The notes under the pieces: model-generated | The model's input: only the letters and a program-made list of their open reading frames with translations | The model's database searches: none | What the model was told of the DNA's origin: nothing | Translations under genes and position numbers: made by a program | Shown here: positions 45,465 to 53,214 of the stretch, one piece after another | Layout of the letters: each line of letters begins with the position of its first letter | Numbering within the stretch: the first letter of the stretch is position 1 | Assembly (NCBI RefSeq): GCF_902859645.1 | Contig: NZ_CADIJR010000013.1 | Span: 41,235 to 105,234, forward strand | DNA length: 64,000 nt | Origin: Achromobacter insuavis | GTDB lineage: Bacteria > Pseudomonadota > Gammaproteobacteria > Burkholderiales > Burkholderiaceae_B | Direction: 5' to 3'

Positions 45465-46152
45465 ATGCCCGCCCCGCCGCCACGTTGACGCTGATGGCGA
45501 TGATGAAGACATTGAAGAAGAAGGCGATGACGCTGTGCATCAGCGCCGTGCGCCGCAGCCGGCGGCTGACGATCTGCACGTCCGAGACCTGGAACGTCAT
45601 GCCCAGCACCAGCGCGAAGTAGGCGAAGTCCCAGTAGTCGGGATCTTCCTTGCCCGGGAAGTCCAGGCCCTTGTGCATGCCGTTGCGGTGGCTGTAGTAG
45701 CCATGCGCATAGTGCAGCGCGAAGATCATGTTCATGTAGAGCCACGACAGCACGATGCTGGCGGCCGCCGCGATCAGGTCGGCCGCGCCCTCGAGGCCGC
45801 CCGCGGCGCGCATCTCCATCCACAGCGCCAGCATCACCAGGCACGACAGCAGCACGCTGCTCCAGAGCACGGCGCTACGGCCGACATCGACCTGCTGCGC
45901 CCGGACCCGCATGGTGGCGGGCGTCGCCTTGCCGAAGGCCGCGCCGGTCAGCAGCAGGAACACCAGCGCGGCGAGATCGAAGCCCAGCAGGCCGGCCCGG
46001 CTCGGCGCCAGCCCGGCGCGCCACAATCCCACCGCCACCGCGGCGAACAGCAGCCCGCACAGCACCAGGCGCTGGTGCGCATGGAAAAACGGCAGCGGCG
46101 CGACGCCGGCCTGGGTCGAGTCGGTATCCGGATCCTTGACCGGCAGCGTCAT
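45463..46152 (-). CDS. DUF1345 membrane protein
   Basis: The 229-residue integral membrane protein has about five spans. The family block [38 protein letters not shown] near the middle of the C-terminal half is the DUF1345 signature, with many conserved His/Tyr/Asp. [34 protein letters not shown] ends it. Function unknown. Confidence 0.88.
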   Translation of the reverse strand: MTLPVKDPDTDSTQAGVAPLPFFHAHQRLVLCGLLFAAVAVGLWRAGLAPSRAGLLGFDLAALVFLLLTGAAFGKATPATMRVRAQQVDVGRSAVLWSSVLLSCLVMLALWMEMRAAGGLEGAADLIAAAASIVLSWLYMNMIFALHYAHGYYSHRNGMHKGLDFPGKEDPDYWDFAYFALVLGMTFQVSDVQIVSRRLRRTALMHSVIAFFFNVFIIAISVNVAAGRA

Positions 46153-46185
46153 GGCGGGCTCCCACGCGTGGCAAGAGCCTCCACG

Positions 46186-46710
46186 CTAACCGATCGCGAG
46201 CAATCCCACCAGCGCCCCGCCGAACAGCAGCCACAGCGGGTGGATCCGCGTCACGCTGCCCAGCAGCGCCACCACCGCGGTGATCGCGCCCAGCAGCCAG
46301 GTGTGGGCCGAGGCCTCGGTGATCAGCGCGGCGCTGGCGGCCACCAGCCCCACCGTCATCGGGAAGATGCCGGCCTGGATCACGCCGCGCCACGGGCGGT
46401 CCTTGAAGCGCTCCCACAGCCCCAGCGCGATGATGGTGATGATCGAGGACGGCCCGAACTTGGCCAGGGTGGTGACCAGCATGCCGGCCCAGCCGGCCAC
46501 GTGCCAGCCGACCAGCGTGACCACCATCAGGTTGGGGCCCGGCGCCGCCTGCCCCAGGGCGAACAGCGCGGAGAAGTCGGCGGCCGTCATCCAGCCGTGC
46601 ACCTCCACGACCTGGCGCTGCATTTCGGGCAGGATGGTGTTGCCGCCGCCGAAGGCCAGCACCGACAGCTGCGAAAAGATGATGGCGAGGGCGATCAGGG
46701 TCTGGATCAT
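46186..46710 (-). CDS. Chromate transporter, C-terminal-type half (ChrA family)
   Basis: A 174-residue membrane protein with about five or six spans. The ChrA signature repeats as LAFGGGNTILPEMQRQVVE and GQAAPGPNLMVVTLVGWHVAG. It is a single-domain ChrA, coupled by ATGA with a second single-domain half upstream (46707-47285). The pair resembles the short chr1/chr2 type that together replace one long ChrA. Whether it exports chromate or another anion is not known. Confidence 0.88.
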   Translation of the reverse strand: MIQTLIALAIIFSQLSVLAFGGGNTILPEMQRQVVEVHGWMTAADFSALFALGQAAPGPNLMVVTLVGWHVAGWAGMLVTTLAKFGPSSIITIIALGLWERFKDRPWRGVIQAGIFPMTVGLVAASAALITEASAHTWLLGAITAVVALLGSVTRIHPLWLLFGGALVGLLAIG

Positions 46711-47285
46711 CGACGTTGCCTCCAGACCAGCAGGATGCTCAGGGGCGTGAGCACCGCCATGGTCGGCAGCAGCGGAATGCGCAGCACCGCGATGGCGATG
46801 AAACAGGCGGTGGCCACCGTGCCGGCCAGCCAGTCGCGGCGCTTGAGCACCGGCACGCCGATCTTGACCGCCATCGAGATCAGCAGCCCCGCCGCCGCGG
46901 CCGCCAGGCCGGCGAACAGATGCTGGATGTGCGGATCGTTCTGGAAGCGGTCGTAGACCATGCCCAGCAGCACCACGATGGCCGACGGCGCCAGGATCAG
47001 GCCCATCAGCGCCGCGAAGGCGCCGCGCGGGCCGCGGAACTTCATGCCCAGCGCCACCGACAGGTTGATGATGTTGCCGCCCGGCAGGAACTGGCACAGG
47101 CCCAGCAGGTCGGTGAATTCGGCCCCGGACAGCCAGCGGTGCTTTTCGACCACCATGCGCCGCGCCAGCGGCAGCGCGCCGCCGAAGGCGGTCAGGCCGA
47201 GCATGAGGAAGCCGTAGAACAGTTGCCCGCAGGTGGGCGGCGGCCGCGTGGCGGCATCGGGGGAATCAGGGGCTGCTGCGTTCAT
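46707..47285 (-). CDS. Chromate transporter, N-terminal-type half (ChrA family)
   Basis: The 192-residue product has the ChrA motif LGLTAFGGALPLARRMVVEKHRWL and LCQFLPGGNIINLSVALGMKFRGPRG, with about five spans. Codons upstream of the chosen ATG at 47285 would add 39 residues rich in Arg that overlap the LysR control region, so they were rejected. It is divergent from a LysR gene. Confidence 0.87.
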   Translation of the reverse strand: MNAAAPDSPDAATRPPPTCGQLFYGFLMLGLTAFGGALPLARRMVVEKHRWLSGAEFTDLLGLCQFLPGGNIINLSVALGMKFRGPRGAFAALMGLILAPSAIVVLLGMVYDRFQNDPHIQHLFAGLAAAAAGLLISMAVKIGVPVLKRRDWLAGTVATACFIAIAVLRIPLLPTMAVLTPLSILLVWRQRR

Positions 47286-47384
47286 TGTGGTGTGGCCGGG
47301 GCCGGTCCGCGAAGCGCCGGCGCGGCGGCGCCGGGAGTGAAGGAATAGCTCGCAGCCTACTCCCGCGACAAGATAATGTCTAAT

Positions 47385-47408
47385 ATATGACTGGTTAAAC
47401 ATTCATAT
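47385..47408. promoter_or_regulatory. Palindrome between chrA pair and divergent lysR gene
   Basis: ATATGA (47385-47390) and TCATAT (47403-47408) with a 12-bp spacer, contained in a very AT-rich stretch ending at the LysR gene's ATG. It is a suitable LysR-type operator; it covers the region where the LysR ribosome binding site would lie. Confidence 0.45.
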
Positions 47409-47417
47409 TCAATACAT

Positions 47418-48338
47418 ATGGCATCCGTCGACCTGCGGTTGTTGCGCTACTTCCTGGCGGTGGCCGAGGAATCCCACCTGACCAAGGCGGCCGCCCGGCT
47501 GGGCATCCGCCAGCCCCCACTCAGCCAGCAGATCCGCGTGCTGGAACAGGAGCTGGGCGTCACGCTGTTCCACCGGCTGCCGCGCGGCATGGAACTGACC
47601 GAAAGCGGCCGGGCCCTGCTGGCCGACGCGCGCAGCATCCTGGCGCTGGTCGACCAGGCGGTCGACGGCGTGCGGCGGGTGTCGCTGGGCGAGGCCGGCC
47701 GGCTGACGGTCGGCTTCACCGGCTCGGCCGCCTTCCACCCGTTCGTGCCATCGGTGATCCGGCGCTTTCGCGAAAGCGCGCCGCAGGTGCGGCTGGTGCT
47801 GGAGGAAAGCAGCACCGGCGAACTGATGGAGGACGTGCGCGCCGGCCGGGTCGACGTCGCCTTCATCCGCGGCGCGCACGGCGCCGACCGCGGCGTGGCG
47901 GTCGAAAGCGTGCTGGAGGAAACCATGCTGGCCGCCTTTCCCGCCGACCATCCGATGGTCAAGGGGCGCGGCCGCAAGCGCATCGCGCTGTCGGAGCTGG
48001 CCGAGGAATCGCTGATCCTGTACCGCCGCCACAGCGGCCCCGGCCTGTACGACGCCATCATCTCGGGCTGCCGCGCCGCCGGCTTCAGCCCGCGGGTGGC
48101 GCAGGAGGCGCCGCGCGTGCTGTCCACCCTGAGCCTGGTGGCGGCCGGCCTGGGCGTATCGCTGGTGCCGGCCTCGCTGCGCCGGGTCAACATCGAGGGC
48201 GTGGTGTACGTCAACGTCACCGGCCCGGTGGAGCTGCGCGCCCCGCTCACCCTGATCTGGCGCGACGCGCCGTTGTCGGGCGCGACCCGCCGGCTGATCG
48301 AGGAAGTGCGCGCGCATCGCGAAACGCCGGAGGACTAG
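47418..48338 (+). CDS. LysR-family regulator divergent from chrA pair
   Basis: The 306-residue regulator has an N-terminal HTH (LRLLRYFLAVAEESHLTKAAARLGIRQPPLSQQIRVLE) and a LysR substrate-binding domain (about 90-300). LSLVAAGLGVSLVPASLR near the end is typical. It probably controls the divergent chromate-transporter-like pair and itself. No Shine-Dalgarno sequence is visible ahead of ATG 47418. Confidence 0.9.
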   Translation: MASVDLRLLRYFLAVAEESHLTKAAARLGIRQPPLSQQIRVLEQELGVTLFHRLPRGMELTESGRALLADARSILALVDQAVDGVRRVSLGEAGRLTVGFTGSAAFHPFVPSVIRRFRESAPQVRLVLEESSTGELMEDVRAGRVDVAFIRGAHGADRGVAVESVLEETMLAAFPADHPMVKGRGRKRIALSELAEESLILYRRHSGPGLYDAIISGCRAAGFSPRVAQEAPRVLSTLSLVAAGLGVSLVPASLRRVNIEGVVYVNVTGPVELRAPLTLIWRDAPLSGATRRLIEEVRAHRETPED

Positions 48339-48427
48339 GGGCGGCTCACACGGAAAGGCGCCTCTCACGGGGTGAACAGGCCCCGGGCGCTACACTGGGC
48401 GCCATCCTGGCTCTCGCTGCTTGCCCC

Positions 48428-49231
48428 ATGCATGCCCCCCACCCCATAGGCGTATACGACTCCGGCGTCGGCGGACTGAGCGTGCTGCGCGCCATCCGCG
48501 ACGCGCTGCCGCGGGAACATCTGCTGTACCTGGCGGATTCCGCCCACGTGCCCTACGGCGAGAAGACCCAGGAGACCGTGCAGCAGCGCGCGCTGGCCAT
48601 CGCCGACTATTTCGTGTCGCGCCGGGCCAAGGCCATGGTGGTGGCCTGCAACACCGCCACCGCCGCCGCCATTGCGTTGCTGCGCGCGCGCCATCCGGAC
48701 CTGGTCATCATCGGCGTGGAGCCGGCCATCAAGCCGGCCGCGCACCTGACGCGCAGCGGCGTGGTCGGCGTCTTCGCCACCACCGGCACGCTGGCCAGCC
48801 CCAAGTTCGCGGCGCTGGTGCAGCGCGAGGCGCCCGAGATCCGCATCCTGTTCCGGCCCTGTCCCGAATGGGTGCTGCAGGTCGAGCGCGGCGAGATCGA
48901 CGGCCCCGCCGCCGCCCGCGTGGTGGCGCCGCCGGTGCGCGAACTGCTGGCGCAGGGCGCCGACGCGCTGGTGCTGGGCTGCACCCATTTCCCGTTCCTG
49001 CACGACGCGATCCAGGCCGAGGCGGGCGCGTCCGTGCCGCTGCTGGAAACCGGCGGCCCGGTGGCGCGCCGCCTGCGCCATCAATTGCAGGAGCGCGGGC
49101 TGCTGGCGACGGACGGCGCCGGCTCGGTGACGCTGGAGACGACCGGCGACGCGGCCACGCTGGGCCGCATGGCGGCCCAGCTGCTGGGCCTGCCGGCCGA
49201 GGCGGCGCAGACCCCGGCGCGCTGGCGCTGA
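48428..49231 (+). CDS. murI: Glutamate racemase MurI
   Basis: A 267-residue cytosolic enzyme making D-glutamate for peptidoglycan. VYDSGVGGLSVLRAI is the N-terminal signature. The two catalytic Cys are in VVACNTATAAAI and LGCTHFPFL, and YLADSAHVPYGEK is the substrate-binding block. It follows lysR by 89 bp. A GC-rich perfect hairpin (49275-49303) lies after the stop. Confidence 0.95.
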   Translation: MHAPHPIGVYDSGVGGLSVLRAIRDALPREHLLYLADSAHVPYGEKTQETVQQRALAIADYFVSRRAKAMVVACNTATAAAIALLRARHPDLVIIGVEPAIKPAAHLTRSGVVGVFATTGTLASPKFAALVQREAPEIRILFRPCPEWVLQVERGEIDGPAAARVVAPPVRELLAQGADALVLGCTHFPFLHDAIQAEAGASVPLLETGGPVARRLRHQLQERGLLATDGAGSVTLETTGDAATLGRMAAQLLGLPAEAAQTPARWR

Positions 49232-49274
49232 GGCCGCCGGCGGGCCATCCCGACGATGCATCCGCCGCGCCTCC

Positions 49275-49303
49275 CCGCGCGGGACGCACGCCGTCCCGCG
49301 CGG
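49275..49303. other. GC-rich hairpin after murI
   Basis: CCGCGCGGGACG (49275-49286) and CGTCCCGCGCGG (49292-49303), 12 bp perfect, loop CACGC. No T-run follows, so it may be a weak terminator or mRNA end-protector. Confidence 0.5.
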
Positions 49304-49420
49304 ACGATCCCGCTTCGTTTGATTCCGCGCATCCCGCCGCCGCCCCTGGCGCGGGATAATTTCGTACAGTGGAGACACTGCGGCGCATCGCCGCGGCTCG
49401 CGGACAACAAGGAGACGTCG

Positions 49421-49846
49421 ATGAAACGCATTCTGATCCCCGTGGATGGCTCGCAACACGCCGTGCATGCCGTCCGGGCAATGCTCCAGGCGCGCGGCTA
49501 CGACCCGGTCGAACGGGTCGAACTGCTGACGGTACAGATTCCGCTGCAGGCCGGCAAGATCGGCCGCGGCCTGTCGCAGGCGGACATCGACGCCTACCAC
49601 CAGGAAGAAGGCCAGGCCGCGCTGCGCGAAGCCAGCGCGCTGCTGACCGAGGCCGGCGTGCCGTTCGGCCAGCGCGTCGAGACCGGCGCCACCGCGGAAA
49701 CCATCGCCCGCGTGGCCGCCGAGATCGACGCCGACGAGATCTTCATGGGCACGCGCGGGCTGGGATCGGCGTCCGCGCTGTTCATGGGCTCGGTGGCCAC
49801 CAAGGTCCTGCACCTGACGGCGCTGCCCGTCACCCTGGTCAAATAA
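49421..49846 (+). CDS. Universal stress protein (first of a pair)
   Basis: The 141-residue UspA-fold protein begins RILIPVDGSQHAVHAV and ends with GTRGLGSASALFMGSVATKVL, the ATP-binding GxxG-x9-GS pattern. A GGAG sequence precedes ATG 49421. A second, related protein follows 11 bp later in the same direction. Ligand and stress signal are unknown. Confidence 0.9.
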   Translation: MKRILIPVDGSQHAVHAVRAMLQARGYDPVERVELLTVQIPLQAGKIGRGLSQADIDAYHQEEGQAALREASALLTEAGVPFGQRVETGATAETIARVAAEIDADEIFMGTRGLGSASALFMGSVATKVLHLTALPVTLVK

Positions 49847-49857
49847 GGAGGCCCGCC

Positions 49858-50286
49858 ATGCTGCATATCCTCGTGCCGGTTGACGGCTCCGACAATGCCA
49901 ACCGCGCCGTGCTGCACGCGCGCCAGCTGGCCCAGGGCGCGCGCGACGCGCGCATCCACCTGCTCAACATCCAGACCCCGCCGCAGGGCCGCGCCGGCCT
50001 GTCGCGGCTGGTCACCCAGGACATGATCGACGAATACTACGTGCGCGAAGGCCAGGAAGCCGCCGACGACGCGCGCAAGCTGCTCGACGTCACCGGCACC
50101 GACTACACCAGCCACGTCGAATTCGGCAATCCCGCCGTCGAGATCACCCACTACGCGCAACAGCATCAATGCGCGCGCATCGTCATGGGCACGCGCGGCC
50201 ATGGCGCGCTGGCCGGCATGCTGATCGGCTCGGTCGCCAACCAGGTGGTGCAACTGGCCGACGTGCCGGTGACGCTGGTGCGCTAG
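49858..50286 (+). CDS. Universal stress protein (second of a pair)
   Basis: The 142-residue UspA-fold protein opens HILVPVDGSDNANRAV and ends VMGTRGHGALAGMLIGSVANQVV, the nucleotide-binding pattern. It is clearly homologous to its upstream neighbour (both share a GLSxxxxxxxxDxYyxxEGQEAA-like segment), an old tandem duplication. The last 4 bp overlap the convergent histidine kinase gene. Confidence 0.9.
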   Translation: MLHILVPVDGSDNANRAVLHARQLAQGARDARIHLLNIQTPPQGRAGLSRLVTQDMIDEYYVREGQEAADDARKLLDVTGTDYTSHVEFGNPAVEITHYAQQHQCARIVMGTRGHGALAGMLIGSVANQVVQLADVPVTLVR

Positions 50287-51674
50287 CGCGCGCCGGCCCC
50301 GGTCGGCAGCGCCGGCAGCGTCAGCGTCACGCGCAGGCCGCCCAGCGGCGCCTGCCCGGCGCTGACCTCGCCGCCGTAGGTGCCGGCCAGGTCGCGCACG
50401 ATGTCCAGGCCCAGGCCCGAGCCGGGCCGCTGCTCGTCCATGCGCACGCCGCGCTCGAAGATGCGTTCGCGCTCGTCCTCGGCGATGCCGGGGCCGTCGT
50501 CGTCGATCACGATCTGCAGGCGGTCCGGCGCCGAGGCCCGCGCGCCGATGCGGACGCGGCGCGCGGCCCATTTGCAGGCGTTGTCGAGCAGGTTGCCGAC
50601 CATCTCCTGCAGGTCCTGTTCCTCGCCGCGGAATTCCAGGCCGTCGGCGAAGTCCGCCATTTCCAGTTCGAGCCCGCGCGCCGCGTACAGCCGCTGCATG
50701 ACCCGCAGCAGCGCCTGTACCGGCGCCCGCAGCGGCGTGCGCCCGCCGGCCGTGCCCGACGCCGCCGCGGCCCGCGCCCGCGCCAGGTGATGGTCGATCT
50801 GGCGCTGCGCCATCGCCACCTGCTCGCGCGCCAGGCGGGCGAACGCGCCATCCTCGCGCGCGGCCGCGTTGCCCAGGATGGTGAGCGGGGTCTTGACCGC
50901 GTGCGCCAGGTTGCCGGCCTGCGTGCGGGCGCGCTGCACGATGTCCGCGTTCACCGCCAGCACGCGGTTGAAGTCGTCCACCAGCGGCTGGATCTCGCTG
51001 GGAAAGCGGCCGTCGATGTGCAGGCTGTTGCCGCCCTGCTGCGCCGCCAGCTGGCGCCGCAGCCGTCCCAGCGGCCGCAGTCCGACCGCCACCTGCACCA
51101 CCGCCGCCGCCACCAGGCCGGCGGCCAGCGCCCCCAGCGACAGCAGCAGCATGTGGTTGAAGCGCTCGATCGGCTCGGCCAGCACCGCGCGGTCGGCCGC
51201 CACGATCAGGCGCAGCGTGACGGCGTCGGCGTCCTCGGGCTTGAGCAGGCGCGTCAACGCGCTCAGGCGATGGTCCTGCGGGCCGGCGATGTCGTAGACG
51301 CCGTCGGCGCTGTCGGCCGCGGGCAAGGCCAGCACCTGGTCCCACAGCGAGCGCGAGCGCGCCACGCCGGTGGCCGCCACGCGGCCGTTGTCGTCGAGGC
51401 GGTCGATCTGCCAGTACAGGCCCGACAGCGGCAGCTCCAGGCGCGGGTCGCTCAGGGGCGAAGCCACCGTCGGCCGCCCGTCCGGCGCCACGCTGACCGC
51501 CGCCGTCAGCTGGTTCATGTGCAGCGCCAGTTCGGCCCGCAGCTGTTCGGTGATGTGCTGACGGAACAGGCTGGCCAGGCCCCAGCCGGCCAGCACGACG
51601 GTGACCGCGATCCAGGCCAGCGTGCCCGCCAGCAGGCGCCAGCGCAGCGAGCCGGGCGCGCGCGCCGCCGTCAT
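50283..51674 (-). CDS. Sensor histidine kinase (QseC/PmrB class)
   Basis: The 463-residue kinase has two spans (about 15-35 and 165-185) around a periplasmic sensor of about 130 residues. A HAMP-like linker leads to the H-box GNLAHAVKTPLTILGN, N-box LLDNACKWAARR, G1 IDDDGPGIAEDERERIF and G2 GSGLGLDIVRDLAG. The HAVKTPLT version of the H-box fits the QseC/PmrB group. The start at 51674 overlaps the response-regulator gene by ATGA. Order on the minus strand: PepSY protein, regulator, kinase. The signal is not known; metal or cationic stress is possible. Confidence 0.92.
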   Translation of the reverse strand: MTAARAPGSLRWRLLAGTLAWIAVTVVLAGWGLASLFRQHITEQLRAELALHMNQLTAAVSVAPDGRPTVASPLSDPRLELPLSGLYWQIDRLDDNGRVAATGVARSRSLWDQVLALPAADSADGVYDIAGPQDHRLSALTRLLKPEDADAVTLRLIVAADRAVLAEPIERFNHMLLLSLGALAAGLVAAAVVQVAVGLRPLGRLRRQLAAQQGGNSLHIDGRFPSEIQPLVDDFNRVLAVNADIVQRARTQAGNLAHAVKTPLTILGNAAAREDGAFARLAREQVAMAQRQIDHHLARARAAAASGTAGGRTPLRAPVQALLRVMQRLYAARGLELEMADFADGLEFRGEEQDLQEMVGNLLDNACKWAARRVRIGARASAPDRLQIVIDDDGPGIAEDERERIFERGVRMDEQRPGSGLGLDIVRDLAGTYGGEVSAGQAPLGGLRVTLTLPALPTGAGAR

Positions 51675-52333
51675 GCGGGACAGGCCAGCCGGTAGCCCAG
51701 CCCGCGCACCGTTTCGATGGTGTCGGCCGGCAGCTTCTTGCGCAGGCGGCCGATGAAGACGTCGATGGTGTTGGAATCGCGGTCGTGGTCCTGCGCGTAG
51801 ATGTGCTCGATCAGTTCGCCGCGCGAGACGACTTCGCCGGCGCGCTGCATCAGCACCGCCAGCACCTTGAATTCGTGGCTGGTCAGGTTCAGCGGCAAGC
51901 CGTCGACGGTGGCCTTGGCCAGCCGCGTGTCGAGCATCAGCGGGCCGCAGCGCCATTGCGCGCTGGCGTGATTGCTGTGGCGGCGCAGCAGCGCGCGCAC
52001 GCGCGCCAGCAATTCTTCCATGTGGAACGGCTTGGTGAGATAGTCGTCGGCGCCGGCGTCGATGCCGGCGACCTTCTCGTGCCAGTTGGCGCGCGCGGTC
52101 AGGATCAGCACCGGCATGCCGCGCCCGGCGGCGCGCCACTGCTTGAGCACGGTCAGGCCGTCCATCACCGGCAGGCCCAGGTCCAGCACCACCACGTCGT
52201 AGGTCTCGACCTCGCCCATGTAGTGGGCGGTGGCGCCGTCGGCCGCGGTGTCGACGGTGTAGCCCGCGTGGCGCAGGGCGTCGGCCAGTTGCGCGGCCAG
52301 GGTCGGTTCGTCCTCGACGACAAGCATGCGCAT
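51671..52333 (-). CDS. OmpR-family response regulator
   Basis: The 220-residue regulator has a receiver domain with the phospho-accepting Asp in VVVLDLGLPVMDG (about residue 51) and the Lys in YLTKPFHMEELLAR. The winged-helix output domain ends with DRDSNTIDVFIGRLRKKL and TVRGLGYRL. It resembles QseB/PmrA types. It overlaps both neighbours (PepSY gene by 1 bp, kinase by 4 bp), so the three are one operon. Its likely site is the direct repeat at 52771-52811. Confidence 0.94.
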   Translation of the reverse strand: MRMLVVEDEPTLAAQLADALRHAGYTVDTAADGATAHYMGEVETYDVVVLDLGLPVMDGLTVLKQWRAAGRGMPVLILTARANWHEKVAGIDAGADDYLTKPFHMEELLARVRALLRRHSNHASAQWRCGPLMLDTRLAKATVDGLPLNLTSHEFKVLAVLMQRAGEVVSRGELIEHIYAQDHDRDSNTIDVFIGRLRKKLPADTIETVRGLGYRLACPA

Positions 52334-52680
52334 CAGTGTCGGTTCCTGAATTGGATGTCGCGCCCCTTCATGCCCAGCACGGTGCCGTCGCGCGCGTCGA
52401 TCTTCAGCTTCACCAGGCTGCCGCCGGGCTGCAGCAGGCGGATCTCGTACAGGAACACGCCGTCGTCTTCCTCGAACTCGACCTTCACCACCTGGCCGGG
52501 AAAATCGCGCTCGACGATGTCCAGCACCGAGCGCAGAGGCAGCACCTTGCCGGCCTGCAGCGCCTGCCGCGCCTGCTCGTGGTCGCTCTCGTCGGCCACG
52601 CCCGCGCCCGGGCCGGCGGCCAGCGCCAGGACCAGCGCGCAGCCGGTCAGCCAGAGTGCGATGCGCGAACGTGCGGTCAT
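52333..52680 (-). CDS. Exported PepSY-domain protein, first gene of the two-component operon
   Basis: The 115-residue product has a signal peptide (IALWLTGCALVLALAAGPGAGVA) and one PepSY domain (VLPLRSVLDIVERDFPGQVVKVEFEEDDGVFLYEIRLL, about 50-90). PepSY proteins of this small periplasmic type often accompany two-component systems. They may tune the sensor or a metal. The ATG at 52680 gives the right signal peptide; a 25-residue upstream extension was rejected. Confidence 0.85.
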   Translation of the reverse strand: MTARSRIALWLTGCALVLALAAGPGAGVADESDHEQARQALQAGKVLPLRSVLDIVERDFPGQVVKVEFEEDDGVFLYEIRLLQPGGSLVKLKIDARDGTVLGMKGRDIQFRNRH

Positions 52681-52770
52681 GGGGTTTCCGTGAGGGGAAC
52701 GCGTCCAGGGTAACCCGGCGCGCGGGGGAAAAACAGGGGAAGACAAGCGTCTCATTTATAGCGGATCAAA

Positions 52771-52811
52771 CATGAACGGCGGGTGAACGGCGGCTTCAGA
52801 ACGGGTTCATG
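52771..52811. promoter_or_regulatory. Direct-repeat operator candidate for the OmpR-type regulator
   Basis: TGAACGGCGG repeats at 52773-52782 and 52784-52793, an exact 11-bp period as for OmpR/PhoB-type dimers. GAACGGG and GTTCATG (to 52811) follow. On the minus strand a TATAAA -10-like box (about 52755-52760) lies next to it, with the repeats at the -35 position. The site lies between the two divergent PepSY genes. Confidence 0.5.
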
Positions 52812-52877
52812 CGCCCGCCCGAATAATGACGTCATGGCCGATCCACGGCCCGACTTCGACCTTCAGGAGAGAACCGC

Positions 52878-53204
52878 ATGAACCCGATCCGCAAGACCCT
52901 GTCCGCCCTGGCCATCGGCGCCGCCGCCCTCGCCGGCACCGCCGCGCTGGCGCAGACCGCGCCCCAGCCCGCCGCAGCACCGGCCGCCGCAGCTCCCGCC
53001 CAGGCCGCGCCCGCCGCGCAGATCCTGACCGTGCGCCAGATCTACGACACGCTGACCGCTGCGGGCTACCGCAACATCACCGAGATCGAGCTGGAGCATC
53101 AGCGCGGCTACGACGTCAAGGCCGACAACCCGCAGGGCCAGCGCGTGAAGCTGCGCGTGGACGCGCAGACCGGCGCGGTGTTGCGCAGCCGTATCAAGGA
53201 CTGA
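52878..53204 (+). CDS. Exported PepSY-domain protein, divergent from two-component operon
   Basis: The 108-residue product has a signal peptide (about 1-25), then an Ala/Pro-rich linker (QPAAAPAAAAPAQAAPAAQ) and one PepSY-like domain (LTVRQIYDTLTAAGYRNITEIELEHQRGYDVKADNPQGQ). It is probably periplasmic. A Shine-Dalgarno sequence AGGAGAG precedes it. It shares a control region with the divergent PepSY gene and precedes a flavocytochrome-like reductase by 10 bp. Confidence 0.85.
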   Translation: MNPIRKTLSALAIGAAALAGTAALAQTAPQPAAAPAAAAPAQAAPAAQILTVRQIYDTLTAAGYRNITEIELEHQRGYDVKADNPQGQRVKLRVDAQTGAVLRSRIKD

Positions 53205-53214
53205 GGCAAGCGCC

